Below are positions 43,430-53,385 of a DNA stretch of 64,000 nt, in pieces. Under the pieces are notes generated by a model. That model was not told where the DNA came from, did no database searches, and worked only from the letters and a program-made list of their open reading frames with translations. Within the stretch, counting starts at the first letter, position 1. Each line of letters opens with the position of its first letter. The DNA comes from Propionivibrio dicarboxylicus (GTDB lineage Bacteria > Pseudomonadota > Gammaproteobacteria > Burkholderiales > Rhodocyclaceae). Position numbers and translations under genes: made by a program. Where the stretch lies: assembly GCA_945902805.1 (NCBI GenBank), contig CAMDMZ010000006.1, positions 1 through 64,000 of the forward strand. Reading direction: 5' to 3'.

Positions 43430-44845
43430 ATGAAAGCCAAGAAACTTGTCGTCGCACTGCTGGCCGCCGGGATCGGCGCGGCACCCGTTGCCTACGCCGC
43501 CTCGGATGCCGAGCGCATTGCCCAACTGGAGCAGCAGCTCAAGATCATGCAGGAACAGATCGAAGCCTTGAAGAAGAGCACCGCATCGACCAAGGACGTC
43601 GCCGAACTGCGTGACCAGATGGCGGTGTCGGTCAAAGAAAATGTCGTCGTCGGCGATGTTCCCGGCTCGTTCCGCATCCCCGGCACCGAATCTTCGGTAC
43701 GTGTCTATGGCATCGCTGAGTTGAACTACGTCAAGGAATTCAAAGGCGATAACACGGCGAATGACTATTCGACGGCCTTGCCCTATGTTCCACTCAACGG
43801 TACGTCGGGATTACGCAACCGAACTGGCGAGAGCTACCTTCATGCCCGAACCTCACGTATCGGTATCGAAGGTGCAATGCCCAGCCCCTACGGCCAACTT
43901 GGCGTCAAAATCGAGGGTGACTTCAACAATAACCGAGGCGGCTACAACGGTAGCGGCCTCGGTGCACCGGACACCGCCGCCGGCTGGACCAACGGTTACC
44001 AGTTTCGTCTGCGCCACGCCTACCTAACGGGCGGACCATGGCTGTTTGGTCAAACCTGGGGTACCTTCATGGACATTGATAACACACCGGAAACAGTCGA
44101 CTTCAATGGCCCGAACGGCAACACGACGATTCGTCAGCCAATGATCCGATATACCTACACAACGCCGCAATACGGCAACTTTGTCGCCGCGCTGGAAAAT
44201 TCCACGAGTTATGTACTCGACGGCTCCGGTGCCGGAACGGGTTATCCACCCGGCGTCGCCTCGGCAACCGTTCCCGATCTGGTGTTGCGCTGGGACAGGT
44301 CATTCACATGGGGTGGGCTGAGCTTTGCTGCGGTTTCGCATGAACTGAAACTCAACGATGGTGCCGGCACCATCGATACCTCCCGTCGCGGTCTCGGCTT
44401 GCGCGCCAGCGGAAAATTGAACACGGTGGGCGACGACTTCTTCAACTGGATCATTACCGGCGGGAAAGGTATTGGTCGCTACATGAACGGCATGGAAGGC
44501 GCCGGTTACGACACCGTTACAAACCACATCGTTCTCGAAAAAGCGATTGGGCTGACGCTTGGCTATCAGCACAAATTCAGCGACACGCTGCGCGCCAACA
44601 TCGTCTGGGCTGGGCTGAAGTCGAGCGGCGGGGAGTATCACGACTGGGCAGCCACAAGCGGCATTGCTGGTGGCCAGTGGGGTATCAACCGCAAGCTTAG
44701 CCAGTTCCATATCAACGCCATCTGGAACCCGGTGAAGACAGTTGATCTGGGTATCGAGTACATCTGGGGCAAGCGCGAAACGCTGGTCGGCGAAAAGGGC
44801 GACATGTCGCGAATCAACTTCCTCGCTCGTTACAACCTGAACTAA
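43430..44845 (+). CDS. DcaP-like outer-membrane porin
   Basis: A 471-residue outer-membrane beta-barrel. It has a cleavable signal (KLVVALLAAGIGAAPVAYA), a short periplasmic coiled coil (ERIAQLEQQLKIMQEQIEALKK, residues 25-46) and then FRIPGTESSVRVYGIAELNY, the entry to the barrel typical of DcaP-type trimeric porins. It ends in FLARYNLN with aromatic alternation. ATG 43430 with AGGAG upstream is chosen. DcaP-like porins pass negatively charged organic acids. Its place after an amino-acid importer suggests matched outer and inner uptake. Confidence 0.82.
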   Translation: MKAKKLVVALLAAGIGAAPVAYAASDAERIAQLEQQLKIMQEQIEALKKSTASTKDVAELRDQMAVSVKENVVVGDVPGSFRIPGTESSVRVYGIAELNYVKEFKGDNTANDYSTALPYVPLNGTSGLRNRTGESYLHARTSRIGIEGAMPSPYGQLGVKIEGDFNNNRGGYNGSGLGAPDTAAGWTNGYQFRLRHAYLTGGPWLFGQTWGTFMDIDNTPETVDFNGPNGNTTIRQPMIRYTYTTPQYGNFVAALENSTSYVLDGSGAGTGYPPGVASATVPDLVLRWDRSFTWGGLSFAAVSHELKLNDGAGTIDTSRRGLGLRASGKLNTVGDDFFNWIITGGKGIGRYMNGMEGAGYDTVTNHIVLEKAIGLTLGYQHKFSDTLRANIVWAGLKSSGGEYHDWAATSGIAGGQWGINRKLSQFHINAIWNPVKTVDLGIEYIWGKRETLVGEKGDMSRINFLARYNLN

Positions 44846-44852
44846 GCGCTTG

Positions 44853-44880
44853 AAAAGTCGGTGCTGGCGGGACGGCGCTT
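44853..44880 (+). repeat. Dispersed repeat, copy 11
   Basis: Intergenic copy between the convergent porin and KAS III-like genes; a good match to the consensus. Confidence 0.88.
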
Positions 44881-44910
44881 CACGCCGTTCTCCGGCACCA
44901 TGCCGCACCT

Positions 44911-45963
44911 TCAGTGTGCCGGAATCTCCGGCCCCCAGCGCACTACCGTCGCGCCCCAGACATAGCCGATCCCGGCGGCTATGGCCACCATCAGGTGGCC
45001 ATCCTGCAAGCGTCCCTGCTGCAAGCCTTCGTGCAGGGCGATCATGAAATCGACCTGACCAACGTGCCCGTAATCCTCAAGATAAGTGGCCTGCTCCGGC
45101 TTGAGTTTCAGCAGTTCGAGCAGCCCGGCGTGCATCGAACGCTTGAAATGCAGGACATTGAGGAAGTCGATCTCGGCACGCGTGGCGCCGCTCTTTTCCA
45201 GGGCTCGATCGATACATTTCAGCCAATTCGGCATCGAGACGTCGTTCAGGCGATTCTTCATGTGCTCGGCATCGAACACGCGCAGGCTCAGATTCCCTCG
45301 CGCACGGATATCGGTCAGCACAGATTCGGACCATTTCTCGACTGGATTGATGGTCCCGTCGTAGAGCACGCCGACGTCACGCGCCAGGGAACCATCGGTG
45401 ATGATGTGGCTGCCCAACACCAGATTGCGCCCCAGATCGCGACGCATAATCAAAGCGCCCGCACCGGCGGCAAGGTCGTACATGAAAGACACATCCGGGT
45501 CTGTGAAGTCAATGAAATCACCGTTACGGTAACCGCCGACGATCATCGTGGTACGGATCTCGGGATCGGCGATCATCATGTCCTTGGCGATCTTGATCGC
45601 GGCGACCGTCGTATTACAACGCTGTTGCAGATCGATTCCCCAGGCATTGTGGGCACCGATGCGCTCCTGGATGTAGATCGCCGAGGTGGTCAGTGGGTAT
45701 TCCTTCCACTCCTCACCCATGCACAGAATGAGATCAATCTCGAGTGGATCGAGCCCGCTGCGCGCCAGTGCATCGAGTCCAGCGCGGGCGCCCATTTCCT
45801 GCGTCCCGTCTTCCGGACCGGGGATGGCTTTGCGCAGGATGCCGAGCTTTTCCTGTACCGCTTTCTCCGACCAATGACCGCCCGTGGCCGCCGCGATATC
45901 AGCCGCAGACATGAAGTTGGCCGGCCGGTAAAGGCCGTAGCCGAGTATGCCGACATGGCTCAT
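44911..45963 (-). CDS. KAS III-like thiolase-fold enzyme
   Basis: A 350-residue ketoacyl-synthase III-type protein, last gene of the ten-gene operon. The acyl-accepting Cys116 is in LQQRCNTTVAA and His272 in NVLHFKRSMH. The third triad position, Asn in FabH (HGNTSAAS), is His300 here (DYGHVGQVD). The Cys-His-His set resembles elongating KAS I/II enzymes. In this catabolic setting it may condense or cleave a 3-ketoacyl-CoA, not start fatty acid synthesis. It overlaps the MaoC gene by four bases. Confidence 0.82.
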   Translation of the reverse strand: MSHVGILGYGLYRPANFMSAADIAAATGGHWSEKAVQEKLGILRKAIPGPEDGTQEMGARAGLDALARSGLDPLEIDLILCMGEEWKEYPLTTSAIYIQERIGAHNAWGIDLQQRCNTTVAAIKIAKDMMIADPEIRTTMIVGGYRNGDFIDFTDPDVSFMYDLAAGAGALIMRRDLGRNLVLGSHIITDGSLARDVGVLYDGTINPVEKWSESVLTDIRARGNLSLRVFDAEHMKNRLNDVSMPNWLKCIDRALEKSGATRAEIDFLNVLHFKRSMHAGLLELLKLKPEQATYLEDYGHVGQVDFMIALHEGLQQGRLQDGHLMVAIAAGIGYVWGATVVRWGPEIPAH

Positions 45964-46829
45964 GAAAGATGCCTTCCTGTCTTGTCTTCGAGATTGCGCA
46001 CCAGCACCAACGCCTCGCCGTCGCAGACGATGCGGCCGTCGGCGGCACGAACCACCGTCGCCAGATTCACCAGTTCCTTGTCATTGCGCAGGCGCGTGAT
46101 GCTGACGCTGGCGGTCAATGCCTCGCCGGGATACGCGGCGCTGGGGTAACGCAATTGCTGTTTCATCCAGCCGGTTCCGCGGCCGGGCAAGCGCGTCCCT
46201 AAAAGATCCGAGAACATTCCGGCGAGCAAAGGCCACGGCACAATGCGGCCGGCAAATCCACGGTGCCGCGCTTCGCTGTCATCGCGGAAAATCGGGTTGC
46301 GGTCTCCGCTCAAATCACCGTACTCGTCGAGATCAGCTTGACTGAAGTCGCGCGTGCTGCTGGCGCTCATGCCGGGACGCAGGCCGTAGAGCGCGGCATC
46401 GCCCGACTCCATCGAATGCGACATGGCAGGCACGCCTGGGACGCGGACGGCCGGCGTGACCAGCCGACAACGCCCTGTTGTGGTGACAAGCGCCGTCTCA
46501 TCAGCGCCGACTTTTTTGATCTCGGTTATAAGGCCCAGAATACCAGCCTCTTCCGTTTCGGTGCGCAGTTCGATCCACAGCCGATCACCCACATAGGTGG
46601 CATTCGGAAACATCAAGGTCTGTTCCAGTTGCACTACGCCCGGCCCAAGCTGTTCGGTCAGCGCCTTGCAGATGCAGCTATACAGCATCATGCCGTGGGC
46701 GACGGTGGCACCAAAATGGCTTTTTGCGGCAAACGCAGGATCGCAGTGAATCGGATTGTCATCGTGACTGAGCCGGGCAAAGCGATCGAAGTCACCCTGC
46801 AGCAGAACACGCTGGTAGCTGCTGTTCAT
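45960..46829 (-). CDS. Dual hot-dog MaoC-like hydratase
   Basis: A 289-residue protein with two hot-dog modules. The first has the hydratase motif HDDNPIHCDPAFA and FGATVAHGMML (about residues 21-48). The second has SGDRNPIF and FAGRIVPWPLLAGM, with the catalytic His replaced in this copy. Such two-module proteins hydrate enoyl-CoA in the R direction. A dispersed-repeat copy encodes KKVGADETAL near residue 104 between the modules. It is coupled by ATGA overlaps to both neighbouring operon genes. Confidence 0.83.
   Translation of the reverse strand: MNSSYQRVLLQGDFDRFARLSHDDNPIHCDPAFAAKSHFGATVAHGMMLYSCICKALTEQLGPGVVQLEQTLMFPNATYVGDRLWIELRTETEEAGILGLITEIKKVGADETALVTTTGRCRLVTPAVRVPGVPAMSHSMESGDAALYGLRPGMSASSTRDFSQADLDEYGDLSGDRNPIFRDDSEARHRGFAGRIVPWPLLAGMFSDLLGTRLPGRGTGWMKQQLRYPSAAYPGEALTASVSITRLRNDKELVNLATVVRAADGRIVCDGEALVLVRNLEDKTGRHLS
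46489..46517 (-). repeat. Dispersed repeat, copy 12
   Basis: Inside the MaoC-like gene, encoding KKVGADETAL in the sense frame. Confidence 0.85.
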
Positions 46830-48352
46830 GATGGATCACCAAAGAGCTTGCGCAGAGTTGGCTTGTCCACCTTTCCCGCCGCATTGCGTGCTAACGCCGG
46901 CACGAACTGCACGACCTTGGGCGCCTTGAAGCTGGCCAGCTTCTGCTTGCAGTAGGCCACGATCTCCTCATCGGTCAACTCGGCACCGGGCTTGAGCGCG
47001 ACGATGGCCTTGCCAACCTCTCCCCATTTGGCGTCGTGCACGCCAATCACGGCCGCTTCAGCCACGCCCTCGATCTGGAACAGCACGTTCTCGACTTCGG
47101 CCGGATAGACATTCTCGCCGCCGGAGATGTACATGTCCTTGGAGCGATCGACCACGTAGAAGTCGCCGTCGTCGTCGAAATAGACGATGTCGCCCGTGCA
47201 CAACCAGCCATCCGCGTAGGATTTGGCGGTGGCCTGTGGGTTGTTCCAATAGGCCGGAGTGATGGCCGGTCCGCGCAGCAGCATCTCGCCGCGCTGATTG
47301 GGGCCAAGCTGCTGCCGAGTCTGGCTATCAACTACCTTGGCCTCGACGAACATGACTGGCTTGCCCACCGTACCCACTTTCTTGCGTGCCGTGTCTTCGT
47401 CGGTCAGGAAGACCGTCGGACCGGTCTCCGTCATGCCGAAGCCGAAACAAATCGTGACGCCCTTGGCCAGGTACTGTTCGAGCAACACCTTGGGTACCGG
47501 CGCGCCGCCGGCACCCCAGGCGCGTACCCGTGAAAAGTCGGCGCTGGCGAAACGGCGATGCTGGCTGAGGAAGAGATAAATCGCCGGCACGCCGAACATC
47601 ACCGTGGCTTCCGTCTCCAGCAGTTCCATGGTCTTGTCTACGTCGAACTGGCGCATGATCAGCGTCGTCGCACCCAGCATCAGCAGACAGTTCATGTACA
47701 GATTGAGCCCTCCAGTGTGGAAATAGGGCAGCACGGAAAGCATCACGTCCTCGCGCCGCAGGCCGGCGTGGATGGTGTTGTTGAGGGTGTTGGTAACGTT
47801 CATGCCCCAGGTCTGTGGCACGCCCTTGGGCGTGCCGGTGCTGCCGGCGGTATAGAGCAGATACCAGACGTCGTTGTGCTCGCGCCAGGGCATCTCGACC
47901 GTGGCGCCGGACATTTCGGCCAGCGCGCTTTCATAGCCGGCAACGCCGGGACGGGGAACGCCGGTCACCATGCGATTGGTCAGGGCGAAGGCATCGGCGA
48001 GGGCGATTCCAGTTACATTGAACTCCTCGCCCCAAACCAGGGCTGCAGGCGCGGCATCGGTGAGCACCCCCTTGTGCTCATCCACCGAGAGTCGCCAATT
48101 CAGGCAGATCATCACCGCGCCGAGCTTGCCGCAGCCGTAAAGCATCTCGACGTAATCGCTGGAGCTGTGCGCCAAGACCGCGACACGATCACCGGGCTGG
48201 ATATGCCAGCGCTCACGCATGAATTCGGCAAAACGACTGGCCCGTTCGTTGAGCTGGGCATAACTGACGCGACGCCCGGTATGCAGATCTACCAGGGCCG
48301 TCTTGGCAGGAAATTGGCGTGCGTGTTTGGCCAGATAATCAGGTACTTGCAT
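46826..48352 (-). CDS. Acyl-CoA ligase (AMP-binding)
   Basis: A 508-residue class I adenylate-forming enzyme that activates a carboxylic acid to its CoA thioester with ATP. The P loop is YTAGSTGTPKGV (about residues 169-180). FGFGMTETGPTVFL, the WLCTGDIVYFDDDGDFYVVDRSKDMYISGGENVYP hinge and the catalytic Lys in ARNAAGKVDKPTLRK (about residue 498) are present. The substrate is unknown. A repeat copy encodes RRFASADFSR in the surface loop near residue 270. It overlaps the MaoC gene and follows the hydratase gene by 19 bases. Confidence 0.9.
   Translation of the reverse strand: MQVPDYLAKHARQFPAKTALVDLHTGRRVSYAQLNERASRFAEFMRERWHIQPGDRVAVLAHSSSDYVEMLYGCGKLGAVMICLNWRLSVDEHKGVLTDAAPAALVWGEEFNVTGIALADAFALTNRMVTGVPRPGVAGYESALAEMSGATVEMPWREHNDVWYLLYTAGSTGTPKGVPQTWGMNVTNTLNNTIHAGLRREDVMLSVLPYFHTGGLNLYMNCLLMLGATTLIMRQFDVDKTMELLETEATVMFGVPAIYLFLSQHRRFASADFSRVRAWGAGGAPVPKVLLEQYLAKGVTICFGFGMTETGPTVFLTDEDTARKKVGTVGKPVMFVEAKVVDSQTRQQLGPNQRGEMLLRGPAITPAYWNNPQATAKSYADGWLCTGDIVYFDDDGDFYVVDRSKDMYISGGENVYPAEVENVLFQIEGVAEAAVIGVHDAKWGEVGKAIVALKPGAELTDEEIVAYCKQKLASFKAPKVVQFVPALARNAAGKVDKPTLRKLFGDPS
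47533..47558 (+). repeat. Dispersed repeat, copy 13
   Basis: Inside the acyl-CoA ligase gene, antisense to it; encodes RRFASADFS on the gene strand. Confidence 0.83.
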
Positions 48353-48371
48353 GGTGTCCTCCTATGATTCG

Positions 48372-49163
48372 CTAGCGATCGGCTGAATCGGGGTAATCAT
48401 GGAACTGGTGCAGGAAGGTCTCAATCCCGGCGCGTGCATCCGCTGTACCGATCAGTTGCAGAAAATGACTGCGTTCGGCTTCAAGATCGAGCACCAGTTG
48501 CTCGCGGTTGTTGCGCAGCAGCGCCTTGGCCGCTCGCATGGTGCCGACTGGATAGGCCGCCATCTTGCGTGCGGCCGCCAGCGTCTTTGCCTGCAAATCG
48601 TCGGCATCGACCACTTCATTCGCCAGTCCCCACTCGACCGCCTCCGTGGCGCGCACGGTGCGATTCAGCAGCAGGGCAGCGGCCGCGCGACGACTGCCGG
48701 CCAGGCGTGGCATCAGCGTCGTCCAGCCGCCATCCGGACCAAATCCAGCGGTAGCGTAATGCGCCTTGAATGCCGCCTGCGGCGCCAGATAAGCCAAGTC
48801 GCAAGCGAGTACCAGGCCGATCGAGCCACCCGTGACGACACCGTGCACGGCCGCGATCACGGGCTGTTTCAAATCGATCAGGGCCAGGATGGTCTCGTTC
48901 AGCTTGCCGACCAACCTTGCGGAATAGGCGGCGAGATTGCCGTTGAGCTCACGCTGAAAGCGGCGCATGTCGCCACCGATGGAAAACGCCGGGCCGTCGG
49001 CGGCCAGCACCACGGCACGGATCGAGCTATCGGCGGCAATCTGGTGCAGTGCCTCGAGTAGTTCGGCCAGCAACTCAGGAACCAGGGCGTTGTGCATTTC
49101 GCTGCGGGCAAGAACCAGCCGGCTAATCCCGCCTTCAAGCGACTCAACTCGAACCAGTTTCAC
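48372..49163 (-). CDS. Enoyl-CoA hydratase/isomerase family protein
   Basis: A 263-residue crotonase-fold enzyme. The oxyanion-hole segments are AADGPAFSIGGDMRRF (about residues 54-69) and AAVHGVVTGGSIGLVLACDLAYLA (about residues 105-128). The Glu pair used by true hydratases is not clearly conserved (GGSIG and FGPDGGWT), so isomerase or another crotonase reaction is possible. In the operon it stands between the CoA-transferase and the ligase genes, consistent with processing of an unsaturated acyl-CoA. Confidence 0.88.
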   Translation of the reverse strand: MKLVRVESLEGGISRLVLARSEMHNALVPELLAELLEALHQIAADSSIRAVVLAADGPAFSIGGDMRRFQRELNGNLAAYSARLVGKLNETILALIDLKQPVIAAVHGVVTGGSIGLVLACDLAYLAPQAAFKAHYATAGFGPDGGWTTLMPRLAGSRRAAAALLLNRTVRATEAVEWGLANEVVDADDLQAKTLAAARKMAAYPVGTMRAAKALLRNNREQLVLDLEAERSHFLQLIGTADARAGIETFLHQFHDYPDSADR

Positions 49164-49172
49164 GACAAACTC

Positions 49173-50498
49173 CTAGATGAAGCCGAGTTCCTCTGCCTTG
49201 TCCTGCAACTCGGCGCGGAAATCCGGATGGGCGATCGAAATCAAACGCCGCGCGCGTTCATTCACCGGCGCGCCGCGCAGACGCACGGCACCAAACTCGG
49301 TCACGACGAAATCGACATTCGCACGATGCAGCGTCACCGCAGCGCCGGGCGTTAGCATCGGTGCGATCTTCGAGATGGTTTTGCGTGTGCCATCTGCCTG
49401 CTTCACGTCAACCGTCGAATATAGGGCAATGAACGACTTTCCACCTTCCGACATCTGGGCACCGATCGCGGTATCGGATTGACCGCCGGTCCCGGAGAAC
49501 TGGCGATGACCAATCGATTCGGAGCAGACTTGCCCGGTCAGATCAACTTCCAAAGTGGTGTTGATGGAAATCTGCTTCTTGTTGTGGGCAATGACGTAGG
49601 GATCATTGACCCAGGAACCGCGCATCAAGGCCAGCGCTGGATTGCGGTCAAGAAAATCGTAGAGTTTCTGACTGCCAAGCGCAAAGGTCGCGACCATCTT
49701 GCCGGTCAAGAGCTTCTTGCCGAAGCTGTGCGCGCCACGCCCGATGACCCCGGCTTCGTACATATCGACCATGCCATCGGTCAGCATTTCGGTATGGATG
49801 GCGAGGTTCTTCTTGTGCATCAACTCGGCTGTCACCGCATTCGGGATGCCGCCGATGCCGAGCTGAATTGTCGATCCGTCCTCGATGTGCTCGGCGATGT
49901 AGCCGCCGATCAGGCGATCGCGCTCTTCGGTTTCGGGGATCGGCAACTCGAAAAGTTTGCGTGAATTCTCGACCACGAAGTCAATCTCATCCAGGTGCAC
50001 AATGGTGTCGCCCCAGGTGTAGGGCATCTGGTCATTGATCTCGAGGATCACGACGTCGGCGGCTTCCATCAACTCACGCTCGTAGGTCACGGAAAGCGAC
50101 AGCGAGACATAGCCAAAGCGATCCGGCGGCGTACAACTGCCGAGGAAGACATTCGGCTTGCGATAGATGATGCGATCCAGTCCGGCCGCATGCAGATGGT
50201 TGGGCACGTAAGTGCAGGTATGCGCGTCGATGGCGGCCTTGCGGATGCCAGCCGAATAGAACCAGGCGTGGTGCTCGAAATGTCCCTTCATCGCCGGTTC
50301 CATGAACCATTTGAAGGGGCGCATCGGCAGTACGGTCGACACCGAGACGTTGCTTACCCGTGGCGCAATGGTGTGCAACTGCTCCAATAACCCATTCGGT
50401 TCGGCCGCACCCAGCGCAGAGATGACGCAGTCATCGGTCTTGATCTTGGCCAGTGCCGCTTCGATACTGATTAACTTATGCTGGTAACTGAAGCTCAT
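49173..50498 (-). CDS. Acetyl-CoA hydrolase/CoA-transferase family protein
   Basis: A 441-residue protein of the 4-hydroxybutyrate CoA-transferase/acetyl-CoA hydrolase family. Family features are GSCTPPDRFGYVSLSLS, IQLGIGGIPNAV and the catalytic Glu in LAIHTEMLTDGMVDMYEAG (about residue 243), which forms the glutamyl-CoA intermediate. The C-terminal VDFVVTEFGAVRLRGAPVNERARRLISIAHPDFR is diagnostic. ATG 50498 is selected; the frame upstream is not family-like. It should move CoA between acetyl- or succinyl-CoA and the pathway acid. Confidence 0.88.
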   Translation of the reverse strand: MSFSYQHKLISIEAALAKIKTDDCVISALGAAEPNGLLEQLHTIAPRVSNVSVSTVLPMRPFKWFMEPAMKGHFEHHAWFYSAGIRKAAIDAHTCTYVPNHLHAAGLDRIIYRKPNVFLGSCTPPDRFGYVSLSLSVTYERELMEAADVVILEINDQMPYTWGDTIVHLDEIDFVVENSRKLFELPIPETEERDRLIGGYIAEHIEDGSTIQLGIGGIPNAVTAELMHKKNLAIHTEMLTDGMVDMYEAGVIGRGAHSFGKKLLTGKMVATFALGSQKLYDFLDRNPALALMRGSWVNDPYVIAHNKKQISINTTLEVDLTGQVCSESIGHRQFSGTGGQSDTAIGAQMSEGGKSFIALYSTVDVKQADGTRKTISKIAPMLTPGAAVTLHRANVDFVVTEFGAVRLRGAPVNERARRLISIAHPDFRAELQDKAEELGFI

Positions 50499-50533
50499 GT
50501 GTGTAGTCCTCGCGCGAACAATGCCCGCCGGTG

Positions 50534-51616
50534 TCAGGGTCTTCGATCTACCTTTGCCAGTGTCCCGGCGCGCAACTTGCCGACAATCCCGGTCGGGAAG
50601 AAATAGACCGACAGGACAAAAAGGACACCGAGCCACAACAACCAACGATCGGGATGGAAGAGATTGGCCAGGAAGGGCACGCCGGATAGAGCCGCCGATG
50701 TCTGCCCCATCAGCACCTGCAGGTAATTCTGGGCGAGGATGAACAGTGCCGAACCGATCAGCGCGCCATAGATCGTACCCATGCCACCGATCACCACGAT
50801 GAGCAGGATGTCGGTCATGATTTCGAATGACAACATGGTTTTCGGCCCGACGTAGCGCAACCAGAGGGCCATCAATACACCGGCCAGCGTGGCAATCAAG
50901 GCGCTCAGGCAGTTGGCCAGCGTGCGGTAGATCACGGTGCGATAACCGAGCGCTTCGGCACGAAAATCATTCTCCCGAATCGCCTGCAGGACGCGTCCGA
51001 ACGGAGAATTGACGATGCGCAACATGAACAGGAACAAACCCAGCGCCGAGAAGAACAACAGGTAATAAGTGATCAACTTGCCATCGATGGCGCGGCCCAT
51101 GATGGTCGCTTCGAGGAGATGAAAGCTGGGTTGCAGCAGTTCCGGCACCTTGAAGGTCAGGCCATCCTCGCCGCCAGTGAAATCGGATAATTGCGAGGCC
51201 AGCACAGCAAAGGCCGAAGCCACCGCCAAGGTGATCATGGCGTAGAAAATCGCCCGCACACGCAGCGAAAACAGACCGATCACCAGCGCCAGCACCAGCG
51301 AAACAAGCAAGGCGCCAACGGTACCCACCGCTATTGCCGTCCAGCTTGGCCCCATGCCAGTCAACGCCAGGCCCACCCCATAGGCACCGATGCCATAAAA
51401 CATGGTGTGGGCAAACGAAACGACGCCGGTGTAGCCGAGCAGGAGATCGTAGGAGGCGACGAGGACAACAAAGACGCAAATGGTCGCCGCTACATTCAGC
51501 GAGCGCGCACCGGACACTACGAACGGGGCCAGTGCCAGCCCGATGAAGACGACCAGCAAGGTGGCACTCAGCATGCGGCTACGCGGTAAATCGCCGGAGA
51601 GCAAGGTCCTCAGCAT
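50534..51616 (-). CDS. livM: Branched-chain/aromatic-acid ABC permease LivM
   Basis: A 360-residue inner-membrane permease. About nine hydrophobic helices and the LivM fingerprints YDLLLGYTGVVSFAHTMFYGIGAYG and ENDFRAEALGYRTVIYRTLANCLSA (about residue 225, the ATPase-coupling loop) are present. It pairs with LivH to form the channel of a HAAT-family importer. The gene ends 36 bases before the CoA-transferase start, linking transport with CoA activation in one operon. Confidence 0.93.
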   Translation of the reverse strand: MLRTLLSGDLPRSRMLSATLLVVFIGLALAPFVVSGARSLNVAATICVFVVLVASYDLLLGYTGVVSFAHTMFYGIGAYGVGLALTGMGPSWTAIAVGTVGALLVSLVLALVIGLFSLRVRAIFYAMITLAVASAFAVLASQLSDFTGGEDGLTFKVPELLQPSFHLLEATIMGRAIDGKLITYYLLFFSALGLFLFMLRIVNSPFGRVLQAIRENDFRAEALGYRTVIYRTLANCLSALIATLAGVLMALWLRYVGPKTMLSFEIMTDILLIVVIGGMGTIYGALIGSALFILAQNYLQVLMGQTSAALSGVPFLANLFHPDRWLLWLGVLFVLSVYFFPTGIVGKLRAGTLAKVDRRP

Positions 51617-51626
51617 GATCGGTCTC

Positions 51627-52646
51627 CTAGCGCTTGGCCACGGGATACAAGCCCTGCGGACGCCACAGCAGGATGGTCACCATCAGCAGGATGTCGGACA
51701 CCAGTGCCAGCTTGGGCGCGAGAAAACCGGCGTAATTGGCGACCAGCGCAACCAGCATGGCACCGATGAAACAGCCACCCACGGATCCCAAGCCTCCGAT
51801 GATGATGACGATAAAGACCAGCACCGTCATTTCGCCGCCGATAGCCGCCGTGAGTGTTTCCTTGTACAGTCCCCACATCACGCCGCCGAGGCCCGCCAGC
51901 GCTGATCCGGCCATGAAGACGCCAACAAAGAGTCGACGAATGCGGTAGCCCAGGGCTTCCACCATTTCGCCGTTTTCAACCCCGGCACGAATCAGCAGAC
52001 CAACCTTGGTCCGGTTAAGCACCAGGAACATGGTGATGAACACCGTCAGGCCGACGCAGACGGCGATCAATCGATATTTTTCCAACGCGGCGTCGCCGAT
52101 GATGAAGGCGCCACGGAACGTTTCCGGCAAAGGTAACGGAATCTGCTCGGCGCCCCAGATGACGTGGATCAGTTGCTCGGCGACGATCATGCCGCCCATG
52201 GTAATCAGGATCTGCTTGAGGTGCAAACCATAGACCGGGCGAATGATGATGCGTTCAAAGGCCCAGCCGAGGAGGCCGGTCACCACCATTGCCAGCACGA
52301 TGGCCAGGCCAACGACGGAAAGATTCATCAGCACCGAATCGGCCTCAACCCAGTTCTTCATTGGCAGCAGGACCAACGTACCGGTAAAGGCACCCACCGA
52401 AACAAAGGCACCATGGCCAAAATTCAGCACGTCCATCAGGCCGAAAATCAGTGTCAGGCCGCTGGCCATCATGAAGACCATCATTCCCATCGCCAGCCCG
52501 GCAACGGTGAGTGTCACCCAGGTCGGAAAACTGCCCACCAGCGGTAACATGAGTAGGGCCAAAACCGGGACGATCAGCAGCGGCAGGATGTCCACCCGCA
52601 CTTTCGGGAGTTCGGCATCAGCGAGCGTCATTTGGGTTGTTGTCAT
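51627..52646 (-). CDS. livH: Branched-chain/aromatic-acid ABC permease LivH
   Basis: A 339-residue permease with the LivH fingerprint MASGLTLIFGLMDVLNFGHGAFVSVGAF (about residues 60-87) and the coupling loop ENGEMVEALGYRIRRLFVGVF near residue 228. About 25 residues of soluble N-terminus precede the first helix, which is a little long for the family. It is 10 bases upstream of livM. Confidence 0.93.
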   Translation of the reverse strand: MTTTQMTLADAELPKVRVDILPLLIVPVLALLMLPLVGSFPTWVTLTVAGLAMGMMVFMMASGLTLIFGLMDVLNFGHGAFVSVGAFTGTLVLLPMKNWVEADSVLMNLSVVGLAIVLAMVVTGLLGWAFERIIIRPVYGLHLKQILITMGGMIVAEQLIHVIWGAEQIPLPLPETFRGAFIIGDAALEKYRLIAVCVGLTVFITMFLVLNRTKVGLLIRAGVENGEMVEALGYRIRRLFVGVFMAGSALAGLGGVMWGLYKETLTAAIGGEMTVLVFIVIIIGGLGSVGGCFIGAMLVALVANYAGFLAPKLALVSDILLMVTILLWRPQGLYPVAKR

Positions 52647-52662
52647 GGTGATCGGCTCCTTA

Positions 52663-53377
<715 letters not shown>

Positions 53378-53385
<8 letters not shown>

